Source: Chromatiaceae bacterium (lineage in GTDB: Bacteria; Pseudomonadota; Gammaproteobacteria; Chromatiales; Chromatiaceae). From it: a DNA stretch of 5,472 nucleotides. Of the stretch, positions 1 to 5,472 are shown piece by piece. The stretch covers positions 1 through 5,472 of the forward strand of contig DTXR01000738.1 in NCBI GenBank assembly GCA_012962365.1, in the 5' to 3' direction. A model generated the notes under the pieces. The model did not search any database. It saw only the letters and a program-made list of their open reading frames with translations, and had not been told where the DNA came from. The position numbers and the translations under genes were made by a program. The stretch's first letter is position 1, and every line of letters begins with the position of its first letter.

Positions 1-1019
1 AAAGAAGTTCCATCGACATTGACGATCCAGGGGCCCTCGTAGCCGTCTTCTCCTTTGAGGATGAATGCGAAGCGCTGACCCGAAGGAGATACCGCAAGCT
101 CTGTCACGCTGCCTTTCATGGACTCAGGCAAAACCAGTGAATAGTCGGGCTGAGTACTGTTGGCATGAGTAAAGACAAAATGTCGTCCATCGTCCGATAC
201 CACGATCAATCTATTATCCGGTATCCAGGTAAAAGGCGTGCGGTAGGTATTGGTATAGCCATAATTGTCGATCTGTTGAAGCGATCCAGCCGAACGTTCC
301 CATAACCTAAGCCGCCCATCGTCTGTAAAGATCGCCAAGTACTGATGATCCCGGGACATTTGTATGTGGTCTTCAGTACCATAGGGCACATAATAAAAAT
401 CGAGAATGCTGCCTTGAAAGTCTTGAACAAAAACGCAAAAATCAAAAACCAGCGCCCCTGTGCCACAATCCCCTTTGCTTTGCACGAGAAAAACTGAATT
501 ACTGCCAGATACTGGCAATGCCGTGTTACGGTTCGCGTTTGGATAACCTCGTGCTTCGAACAGTTCGGCCCAATGAGTATTTGGTATCTTTATGGTCGCC
601 CCTGAGGCAATGTCCATCAATAGCCCGCCATCCAAACGATCATCCCTAGCGCTTTCATGGTTATTCCAGTCGTGAGAAAAGAGTAAGCGTCCCGGCAAGT
701 TGGGATTGAGCTGTTCTGCCCAAGGCGTTCCGGCCTTGAACTTCCCTCCCTTTTCTACCTTGAATGTGCCAACAAGCTCGATTTTTGGTGAACGCAGCGT
801 AATATTTGCGCCAGAGGCCACTTCGATCTTGCTGCTGCTCTTGATGCTGCCTGCTGTTTTACATTGGTAGCTACCTTCATAGCGCCCAGGCGAGAGCACG
901 GCATTGTAGAGATCCTCGCAGTCGTTTGATACTTCAGCAAGAGAAACGGAACATATTCCTATCCAGGAAAGCAATCCAAGCATAGAAGAAAGCTGCAATA
1001 TACGTGTAGTCTTTTCCAC
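1..1019 (-). CDS. Secreted protein with coathanger-like motif and beta-propeller (3' partial)
   Basis: The frame is open for 339 codons from a GTG start to the window edge, so the C-terminus is missing. The GTG is chosen because AGGG (1031-1028) lies 8 nt upstream and because it gives a complete Sec signal peptide: a basic n-region (residues 1-6), a hydrophobic core (7-25) and a likely cut after SLA28. The in-frame ATG at 983 would remove the basic residues. Residues 34-53 hold two cysteines. Residues about 58-97 alternate small and beta-branched residues (IEVASGANITL, then FKVEKGGKFKAG), the pattern I associate with '3-coathanger stack' domains of secreted bacterial proteins. Residues about 108-339 resemble TolB/PD40 or WD40-like beta-propeller blades, for example ELAVSPSGQRFAFI (307-320) followed by WIVNVDGT (331-338), and MSRDHQYLAIFTDDGRLRLW (221-240). 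It is probably periplasmic or surface-exposed, with a binding or scaffold role. No catalytic motif is visible. Domain names rest on recalled patterns. Confidence 0.82.
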   Translation of the reverse strand, partial: MEKTTRILQLSSMLGLLSWIGICSVSLAEVSNDCEDLYNAVLSPGRYEGSYQCKTAGSIKSSSKIEVASGANITLRSPKIELVGTFKVEKGGKFKAGTPWAEQLNPNLPGRLLFSHDWNNHESARDDRLDGGLLMDIASGATIKIPNTHWAELFEARGYPNANRNTALPVSGSNSVFLVQSKGDCGTGALVFDFCVFVQDFQGSILDFYYVPYGTEDHIQMSRDHQYLAIFTDDGRLRLWERSAGSLQQIDNYGYTNTYRTPFTWIPDNRLIVVSDDGRHFVFTHANSTQPDYSLVLPESMKGSVTELAVSPSGQRFAFILKGEDGYEGPWIVNVDGTS

Positions 1020-1047
1020 TATAGAAGCCCTGAATTGTAATTAATAG

Positions 1048-1075
1048 ATCATACTTCCGTTGTTACAAAAGACAA
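1048..1075 (-). promoter_or_regulatory. Candidate sigma70-type promoter for the beta-propeller gene
   Basis: On the minus strand TTGTCT (1075-1070, 4 of 6 consensus) lies 16 bp before TATGAT (1053-1048, 5 of 6 consensus). The predicted start near 1041 would give a leader of about 22 nt containing the AGGG ribosome binding site. A second weaker pair, TTGTAA (1068-1063) and TATTAA (1046-1041), overlaps it. The intrinsic terminator upstream of this point implies that the gene needs its own promoter. The call is by eye only, in AT-rich DNA where such matches are common. Confidence 0.3.
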
Positions 1076-1090
1076 AATATCTAAAGTAAT

Positions 1091-1154
1091 GTCTAGACGG
1101 ATGACATTTTAAATGTAGCCAATTGGGTTTTTCTATCAAAGCATATAAATATGC
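1091..1154. repeat. Cluster of short palindromes upstream of the beta-propeller gene
   Basis: Four small dyads lie within 64 bp: GTCTAGAC (1091-1098), ACATTT-T-AAATGT (1104-1116), CCAATTGG (1119-1126) and GCATAT-AA-ATATGC (1141-1154). They sit 16-106 bp upstream of the candidate promoter and could be operator half-sites. AT-rich DNA makes such palindromes frequent by chance, and they share no common core. The rest of the 262-bp gap holds only the promoter candidate and the terminator. Confidence 0.25.
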
Positions 1155-1223
1155 AGACTGATAATTCCATTATTGGTTCATTCTTTTTTTGACTGTATTT
1201 CGGGTGTTGCTGACAGAGGTTTG

Positions 1224-1252
1224 ACAGAAAACGGGCGCCCTATAAGGCGCCC
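1224..1252 (-). terminator. Intrinsic terminator of the glycine-zipper gene
   Basis: On the minus strand a perfect 7-bp, all-GC stem, GGGCGCC (1252-1246) pairing with GGCGCCC (1239-1233), encloses a 6-nt loop. It is followed by GTTTTCTGT (1232-1224). It begins 29 nt after the stop of the 199-residue protein. The short U-tract is interrupted, but the stem is strong and correctly placed. It separates this gene from the beta-propeller gene downstream. Confidence 0.8.
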
Positions 1253-1281
1253 TTCCAAACCAAAAGGTGGATGTGATCTTA

Positions 1282-1881
1282 CTACTGCTTTCTTGCAATC
1301 GCCGTCATACCTTCACCGATGGCCTTTAGAGCAGTTGAAGTTGTATTGGCCATCATACTGAACATTTGCATATTGGCTGTGAACTCATTTTGGGCCTTAA
1401 TAAATTCTTTAGACTCCTTACCTTTGTTTTCCATGGTATCCAAGTTTGCCATTGCTTTCTCAATAAATTCACCTTGAACGTTACCGAGAGCTTTAGCCAG
1501 AGCAATTAGCCAGTTTCCACCTTCCTTGCTGCTCTCATCGGCCTCTTTACCCAAATCCCTGCCCAGCTGAGTAGCTAAATCAATCAATGTCTGACCCACA
1601 TCGCTTTGTTCAACTGCACATTGCGCTTCTGGCGTCGTTTGCTGTTGGCTACTGCCAATCACATCGTCGATAACTTCATTTGCCGCATATTTAATGAACT
1701 GAGGCAAGGGGCTGTTGTTGATGATATTTTTTAATACATCACCAAAAGTATTCATAAATAAATTCGACAACGCCCCAAGAATATTTCCCTGTCCGAACTG
1801 CGACAACAACGATCCCAGAGTCTGACTTACTGCTTGACCTACCAATTGACCTACGATTGATCCTACAATTCCACCAGCCAT
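1282..1881 (-). CDS. Glycine-zipper helical protein of unknown function
   Basis: This 199-residue protein has an ATG preceded by AGGAG at 7 nt, tandem stops TAG and TAA, and an intrinsic terminator, so it is a well-supported single-gene unit. I do not recognise a family. The N-terminus has small residues every fourth position (G3, G7, G11, G15, S19, G23, S27) with I, V and L between them, a glycine zipper able to pack tightly in a membrane or oligomer. There is no basic n-region or signal-peptide cleavage site. Residues 76-92 are a Gln/Thr-rich linker with the only cysteine, C88. Residues 93-199 look almost wholly helical and amphipathic, with a Met-rich stretch (171-177) and a basic end, ARKQ. 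Composition recalls secreted translocator-like or pore-forming proteins, but this is analogy only. It is more AT-rich than the two upstream genes. It could act in a membrane or be exported by a non-Sec route. Confidence 0.85.
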   Translation of the reverse strand: MAGGIVGSIVGQLVGQAVSQTLGSLLSQFGQGNILGALSNLFMNTFGDVLKNIINNSPLPQFIKYAANEVIDDVIGSSQQQTTPEAQCAVEQSDVGQTLIDLATQLGRDLGKEADESSKEGGNWLIALAKALGNVQGEFIEKAMANLDTMENKGKESKEFIKAQNEFTANMQMFSMMANTTSTALKAIGEGMTAIARKQ

Positions 1882-1888
1882 TTTCTTT

Positions 1889-1893
1889 CTCCT
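1889..1893 (-). promoter_or_regulatory. Ribosome binding site of the glycine-zipper gene
   Basis: AGGAG lies 7 nt before the ATG at 1881 in purine-rich sequence. It fixes the start, because an overlapping ATG in another frame at 1987 and the open upstream codons in this frame have no comparable site. Confidence 0.8.
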
Positions 1894-1951
1894 GTTTCTC
1901 GTGGTTAATATCCGGCCCGATTTCCTCGGTGCCGTATTTCAATTTACTGTT

Positions 1952-1969
1952 TATCGCTACCTGGCGATA
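1952..1969. repeat. Inverted repeat in the glycine-zipper gene leader
   Basis: TATCGC (1952-1957) and GCGATA (1964-1969) form a perfect 6-bp dyad with a 6-nt centre, about 70 bp upstream of the ATG. It could be an operator or a 5' leader hairpin. No convincing -35/-10 pair was found in this leader, so its position relative to the promoter is unknown. Confidence 0.3.
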
Positions 1970-2062
1970 ATTGAACTTAATCACCATGAAAACAGCTTGG
2001 GTATTGGGAATTGCACTAGCTAGGGTTAGTACCTATGTATGGTGTTAAAAAGGCGAGCGGGA

Positions 2063-2077
2063 TTGACATATAGTCAA
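2063..2077. repeat. TTGAC-N5-GTCAA dyad
   Basis: The arms TTGAC (2063-2067) and GTCAA (2073-2077) form an operator-like dyad with a 5-nt centre. It overlaps the stop of the coding-like tail and lies about 180 bp before the glycine-zipper gene. Apart from this, the repeat at 1952-1969 and the coding-like tail, nothing further was recognised in the 354-bp gap 1882-2235. Confidence 0.25.
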
Positions 2078-2235
2078 GGAGTGTTTAAGTCGCACCAATC
2101 ATTTTGTTGAAACTCCTGGTTAGTCATGTGAAAACTAATGATGCAGTTCGATACTTCCCTCGAGCCTTCCAGAAGATGCTTTTGGGCAGCAATGTAATCG
2201 TGACCTTTTGTGTCAATGCGAACAGTGGTTGTTCT
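2074..2235 (-). other. Coding-like open tail in frame after the upstream stop
   Basis: Immediately after the TAG of the 397-residue protein the same frame stays open for 53 codons to TGA (2076-2074). The translation (for example DYIAAQKHLLEGSREVSN, then TNQEFQQNDWCDLN) has a protein-like composition. There is no start codon near its head: the only in-frame ATG comes at codon 37, and no Shine-Dalgarno sequence was seen. The preceding gene already ends at a point matching its paralogous domain, so this is unlikely to be its normal C-terminus. It may be the decayed 3' end of another gene, a readthrough extension, or chance: an open run of this length is not rare. Confidence 0.3.
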
Positions 2236-3429
2236 CTATCGGGAGAAATACACTTCGTTTCCTAGAATCAGTTCATTCTCTGCGTCTTCACCGTCTTGGT
2301 CCAGACCAATCGCTTTGGTCACTTTCTTGCCATTGCCATAGACAAGGCGGATGACATGACCATCTATATGGTACCTGCCCGTGTTTCTACGCTGGCCATG
2401 GCCGGTCGCATTGCCACCCTGGATACCGAGAGTGCGATCATGGGAAAAACGTCCGTTTCTGTCGAAACACCAACCGTCCACCGCCAGAGAAGTGGTTCCC
2501 AGTGCATTGTCGTGGCCAGAGGTGCTAGCCCAGCAACCATCAAGGCGTTCATCGGCGGGACGCGGTTTCAGTTCACGATAGAAACCATCTACCGTTTCGA
2601 ATTCGGCGTCGCCATTCCACCGCACCTCCAGCCTGTTATTCCGAATTCTGCAACGCCCCCAGTCATCGGGGTGCCGACTCCTGGCATTGGCCGCCCCCAA
2701 TTCGTGGAGCGCATCGACGTTCTTGGTGCAGCGGCCATCTGCCAGAATGGCAACCACAACGTATTTGGCGAAGGCGCCGTTGATGCCAAAATCGACAACA
2801 CCGTAGTAGATCAGTTTGGCGATGTTCGCGTTCAAGGGCGGGTTATCGAACCCGGGCCGGGATTGTTGATCCCGCTTCTTCGTCGCGCCCTCCCGTTTCG
2901 CATTGTCTTTCGATGGAACAGCACGAGACGCAGGCTGTTTGCCGGCAAGAATATCAGCCACTTCATTGATGCCATGGCGGAAGCGGTTGAGAATGGCTTG
3001 GCTGGAATACACAATTCGCAGCATTCCAACCCGATTGGCGCCAAGTGCCGGTGAGAGATAGATGACTTGCCGATCGATGCCTTTCTTGGTAGCGAATCGT
3101 CTGGCAGCTGTCCACACCCCCCGTTTGTCCTGCGCCGGCCCTATACGCTTGGTAATCGTCCCCAATTGGGCTGCATCCCTGGACACAAAACGCTTGAACC
3201 ACTGCTGATGCGAGCTATCCCTGATTTCAGTCACCGGATACTGCGAGATCTGAAAAATTTCATCCCGCTGCAGATTGGGAGGCGAGTAGATCAGTACGTC
3301 ATCCACCCGCTGCACATGCCAGCGGTGGAAGTCCCCCGCGCTGGCAGCCAGGGTCAATGAGACCGGCAGCAGTGGAACCAATACACGGACTAAAAAATGG
3401 AATCTAATTTTATGTAGGATTCGTTGCAT
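2236..3429 (-). CDS. Secreted multidomain protein with C-terminal two-domain beta-rich module
   Basis: This 397-residue protein starts at the ATG at 3429, which has AGGAG 10 nt upstream and opens directly with a signal peptide: basic residues 3-10, hydrophobic core 11-29 and a probable cut after ASA31. A TTG start at 3546 would add 39 charged residues before it and lacks a proper ribosome site. Residues about 33-165 form an N-terminal domain of unknown function. Residues 165-195 are a basic, low-complexity linker. Residues about 203-290 and 296-397 form two beta-rich domains. They carry cysteines C234/C260 and C299/C321 that could pair, and the last contains GRYHIDGHVIRLVYGNGKKV (351-370). 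This closely parallels NYNIEGHTITFRYHDGRV in the neighbouring upstream protein, and both modules share RLDG at the domain boundary. A periplasmic or surface location is likely. No enzymatic motif is visible. The family was not identified by name. Confidence 0.85.
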   Translation of the reverse strand: MQRILHKIRFHFLVRVLVPLLPVSLTLAASAGDFHRWHVQRVDDVLIYSPPNLQRDEIFQISQYPVTEIRDSSHQQWFKRFVSRDAAQLGTITKRIGPAQDKRGVWTAARRFATKKGIDRQVIYLSPALGANRVGMLRIVYSSQAILNRFRHGINEVADILAGKQPASRAVPSKDNAKREGATKKRDQQSRPGFDNPPLNANIAKLIYYGVVDFGINGAFAKYVVVAILADGRCTKNVDALHELGAANARSRHPDDWGRCRIRNNRLEVRWNGDAEFETVDGFYRELKPRPADERLDGCWASTSGHDNALGTTSLAVDGWCFDRNGRFSHDRTLGIQGGNATGHGQRRNTGRYHIDGHVIRLVYGNGKKVTKAIGLDQDGEDAENELILGNEVYFSR

Positions 3430-3439
3430 CGCTTCTTCT

Positions 3440-3461
3440 CTCCTATACCCAATAAATTGGG
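3440..3461 (-). promoter_or_regulatory. Ribosome binding site with adjoining CCCAAT dyad
   Basis: AGGAG (3444-3440) serves the ATG at 3429 with a 10-nt spacer. Directly upstream, a perfect dyad CCCAAT (3448-3453), AA, ATTGGG (3456-3461) ends 3 bp from it. In mRNA this could form a small hairpin beside the Shine-Dalgarno sequence, or the DNA could bind a dimeric regulator. The ribosome site is well supported; the regulatory role of the dyad is inferred. Confidence 0.5.
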
Positions 3462-3709
3462 ATGGCGGCCTGTCGGTGCGGTAGGTCACGCGCTGACTGT
3501 TACCGGATTTACGGGATAAGGCTGGAAACAGACATCTTATTTTCAACCCTTGTAATATTTTTTTCCTTTAACAATCGGTGATCGCTTACCGCCATGAAAA
3601 CAACAGATGATCATAGGCTCATTTTCCTCATCACCCGTGTCTGTTAAGAAAGTCTGTGCTCTATCATGACTTGACTGCTAGAAGAGCTGACGCCCGGTCA
3701 TACAGGCTT

Positions 3710-3733
3710 ACTTGGAAAATGATCTTTCCAAGT
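3710..3733. repeat. Perfect 9-bp inverted repeat downstream of the large gene
   Basis: ACTTGGAAA (3710-3718) and TTTCCAAGT (3725-3733) flank a 6-nt loop, about 60 nt after the stop of the large partial gene. The stem is AT-rich (3 GC pairs). On the minus strand no U-tract follows, so it is not a canonical intrinsic terminator for that gene. It could still mark the transcript end or act as a protein site. Confidence 0.45.
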
Positions 3734-3792
3734 TTCTCAGGCCTCATTGTCGGGTTGATTTCTATTGACTGACATGCTGTGTTTCTATTTTT

Positions 3793-5472
3793 TCACTTTT
3801 CACGGTCTCTGGTAAACGCCTTGTTCATCATGAAAAGGTGGTCTTTGTCCTTTACCCAGATAAAGCGGCGTATCACTCGGCCATCGTGGTAGCGGAAAGT
3901 GATGGTGTGCCCTTCTATGTTGTAGTTGCCACCGTTGTGATCCTGACTGTCGCCCATGCCGTAGAGGGAAACGCCGGGGATGTTCATGCCCGTCGGGCCG
4001 GCGTCGAAGGTGTGGGTGTTCTGCTTTTGCATATTTCGGTTGAATCGGCCCTCCGGAGTGAATGTGAACTGGATTTTGCTGTAGTTGCTGCCACCCCAAT
4101 CCATGGTGCCCCATTTGCTGAAAGAGGAATGGGAAAAGCGGCCGTCGAGTCTTGTCAGGCTAGGGCGGGGTACGGGCTGATAACTGTTGTCGCCGATTTG
4201 CAAATGTTGACCGCTTTTTTTAAAGGGCAGGGGCTTTTCCTTTCCGATGCGGATGCTGCGATGTTCGATAAAATAAAGACTGCACAGTGGTTCGCCATTG
4301 GGGAGGGTGCGGCGACAGTCCGTCTCGTTTGGTTCCGTCTCCGGTTCGCCTTCATACACGTAACCATTAGAAAAGAAGGTGTAGTAGTGAGGCGCATCCG
4401 CGCTTTCTTGTTTCCAGTAACCGAATCGGTCTTCCATGATGTAGTAGAACCCTTCCAGTCCACCGGCGCCTTCGGGGGGAGGTGGGGCCTGCCCTGCGCC
4501 GTATTTCTCAAAGGCCACCGGCTTTCCTTTAGCGGTACAGAGGGCGCTCAACTTGCTGGAACTGCCACCGGTACCCATTACAAACCTGCTTCGGGTTGTG
4601 TTGATGCGCAGGGTACGCAGGCCTGTGCCTTCTTCTTCTGAGTAACGGGCGCTCTTGTCTTTCCCTTTTTCAGCGAGGGGGCCGCTGATCCAGATGATTT
4701 TCGATGAGGATTCACCTGGCCGTCCAATGATGTCTTCCACTCGGTAGCTGCCTTGGATATTTCGGAAAAAGTAACTTCCACGGTCGGTCAGCTTGAGTAC
4801 TTGTTGTTTGCCGGTTTCAATATCTTGGCAGCGGTACATGCCAGGCTGGGGGGTTCGCAAGCGGAAGCTGGTTTGGGCATAGCGGTCGCCGGCGCCCCGC
4901 TGGAAACAGTGGAATTTGTGTATCTGATTCTGGATGCGCGCCTTCAGTTGATAACGCTGTCCATAACGGTCGTAGCGCAGTCTGCTGTCCCGACCTTTGA
5001 ACGGTCCCCTTTGCCATCTGATTGTCGTGGAGCTGTGTTTCCGCTCTACTGCATACTTGCCGTTGCCGAAGGAGCTGTGGTATTCCCCCTGACGGGGGAT
5101 CTGGATGACCATGTCTGGCCAGGGATAGTCGTTGCCGTCCTTTTCACGGTAGCAGTGGAAGGCATCCGGGATGAGCTGTTGTTCAGGTCGTATTCCTGCC
5201 TGCTGCAACTGTTTGAATGTGGGGGCTGGCAGATGGGGAAGCTGGCGGCCGGGTGGTAGTGGCATCGCTTTGCCGAGTTTTTTGGCCAGCTTTCCCAGGA
5301 GTGTGATCTGCGTGCCATGATGCTTGTTGATCTGCCATTTGGGCGAGGCAAGCAGTTTCGGAAACCGCTCACACCAGGTTTTGGCCCTGTTGCCTACTAT
5401 TTTGTGGAGTTTCAGTGCCTGCGTAGTTTGTTCCTTCCGGTAAAGAGCCGCCAGATCGATATTCTTCTGCGA
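3793..5472 (-). CDS. Large beta-rich repeat-domain protein (5' partial)
   Basis: The frame runs open from the window edge to TGA (3795-3793), giving 559 residues with the true N-terminus outside. The internal ATG at 5265 (residue 70) lacks a ribosome site and open sequence continues before it. Residues 1-100 are basic and unassigned. Residues about 104-192 and 210-313 are tandem copies of one domain. Both have a leading Cys (C107, C215), a paired G-x-Y pattern (GEY then GKY; GSY then GSY), an I-x-W-x(2)-GP motif (151-157, 260-265), an RY (166-167, 276-277) and a closing Cys (C189, C312). A proline-rich linker follows (APPPPEG, 329-335). Residues about 337-435 and 439-559 form a C-terminal module like that of the next gene downstream, with C386/C397 as a possible disulfide. 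The paired cysteines suggest an exported protein. No catalytic motif is recognised; the family name is unknown to me. Confidence 0.85.
   Translation of the reverse strand, partial: SQKNIDLAALYRKEQTTQALKLHKIVGNRAKTWCERFPKLLASPKWQINKHHGTQITLLGKLAKKLGKAMPLPPGRQLPHLPAPTFKQLQQAGIRPEQQLIPDAFHCYREKDGNDYPWPDMVIQIPRQGEYHSSFGNGKYAVERKHSSTTIRWQRGPFKGRDSRLRYDRYGQRYQLKARIQNQIHKFHCFQRGAGDRYAQTSFRLRTPQPGMYRCQDIETGKQQVLKLTDRGSYFFRNIQGSYRVEDIIGRPGESSSKIIWISGPLAEKGKDKSARYSEEEGTGLRTLRINTTRSRFVMGTGGSSSKLSALCTAKGKPVAFEKYGAGQAPPPPEGAGGLEGFYYIMEDRFGYWKQESADAPHYYTFFSNGYVYEGEPETEPNETDCRRTLPNGEPLCSLYFIEHRSIRIGKEKPLPFKKSGQHLQIGDNSYQPVPRPSLTRLDGRFSHSSFSKWGTMDWGGSNYSKIQFTFTPEGRFNRNMQKQNTHTFDAGPTGMNIPGVSLYGMGDSQDHNGGNYNIEGHTITFRYHDGRVIRRFIWVKDKDHLFMMNKAFTRDREK

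Larger units (their letters stand above)
3430..3792. other. Intergenic region between the two module-sharing genes
   Basis: This 363-bp gap holds the ribosome site and dyad at 3440-3461 and the inverted repeat at 3710-3733. I found no gene with a supported start. AT-rich DNA at 3548-3570 could contribute to a promoter, but no -35/-10 pair with good spacing was seen. The distance argues against tight operon coupling of the flanking genes. Confidence 0.5.

Noticed and set aside
1173..1361. A 62-codon plus-strand frame
   Set aside because: It starts at TTG without a ribosome site and crosses both the terminator hairpin and the end of a real gene.
1739..1987. An 82-codon minus-strand frame overlapping the start of the glycine-zipper gene
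   Set aside because: It runs through the AGGAG site and start of a well-supported gene in another frame; no ribosome site for its own ATG.
1998..2015. A GG...GC pattern resembling a sigma54 promoter on the plus strand
   Set aside because: The GG-GC spacing is 11 instead of 10, the conserved TGGCA core is missing, and no plus-strand gene follows.
2220..2234. GAACA-N5-TGTTC hairpin just after the stop of the 397-residue gene
   Set aside because: Only 5 bp with no U-tract on either strand; too weak to call a terminator.
2296..3054. A 252-codon plus-strand open frame opposite the 397-residue gene
   Set aside because: It lies wholly antisense to a gene with signal peptide, ribosome site and paralogous domains, and has no comparable start signal or recognisable domain.
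3430..3546. N-terminal extension of the 397-residue protein to a TTG at 3546
   Set aside because: It would place 39 charged, unstructured residues before a complete signal peptide and lacks a properly spaced ribosome site.
3664..3747. A 27-residue minus-strand open frame between the two large genes
   Set aside because: It has an ATG and stop but no Shine-Dalgarno sequence, and it spans the 9-bp inverted repeat, so it is not supported as a gene.
3838..5259. Long plus-strand open frames (3838-4641 and 4753-5259) opposite the large partial gene
   Set aside because: They are antisense shadows of a frame with tandem domain repeats; their hydrophobic composition is a by-product of the codon use of the minus-strand gene.
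5263..5265. ATG at residue 70 as the start of the large gene
   Set aside because: There is no Shine-Dalgarno sequence and the frame is open and protein-like to the window edge, so the gene most likely begins outside the window.

Overview
The window holds four protein-coding genes, all on the minus strand, separated by three intergenic gaps of about 260-365 bp. Every product can be read from the sequence, but none matches a named gene, so no gene symbols are given. Three products look exported: two start with clear Sec-type signal peptides, and the third, whose N-terminus lies outside the window, has paired cysteines. Signal peptide style, good Shine-Dalgarno sequences, mixed moderate GC and domain types suggest a Gram-negative bacterium, probably a proteobacterium and perhaps a gammaproteobacterium. 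No rRNA, tRNA or housekeeping gene is present to confirm this.

Layout in the direction of transcription, from high to low coordinates. (1) Positions 5472-3793 carry a large protein truncated at its N-terminus by the window edge. It has two tandem copies of one beta-rich domain, a proline-rich linker, and a two-domain C-terminal module. (2) A 363-bp gap contains a 9-bp inverted repeat (3710-3733) and, just before the next ribosome binding site, a perfect dyad (3448-3461). (3) Positions 3429-2236 encode a 397-residue secreted protein. Its own N-terminal domain and a basic linker are followed by a two-domain C-terminal module related to the one in the first protein. (4) A 354-bp gap holds a 53-codon coding-like open stretch in frame with the preceding stop, plus two small dyads. 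(5) Positions 1881-1282 encode a 199-residue protein without a signal peptide. It has a long glycine zipper at its N-terminus and a helical C-terminal half, and is closed by an intrinsic terminator at 1252-1224. (6) Positions 1019-1 encode a secreted protein with a coathanger-stack-like motif followed by beta-propeller repeats. It starts at GTG and its 3' end is cut off by the window.

The gaps and the terminator argue that these are mostly separate transcription units, not one operon. No joint pathway can be shown. The strongest internal link is the shared C-terminal module of the two large secreted proteins. The most unusual single protein is the glycine-zipper one, which could insert into membranes or be secreted without a Sec signal, but its function is unknown. 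I found no CRISPR array, insertion sequence, integrase, RNA gene or recognisable defence system.
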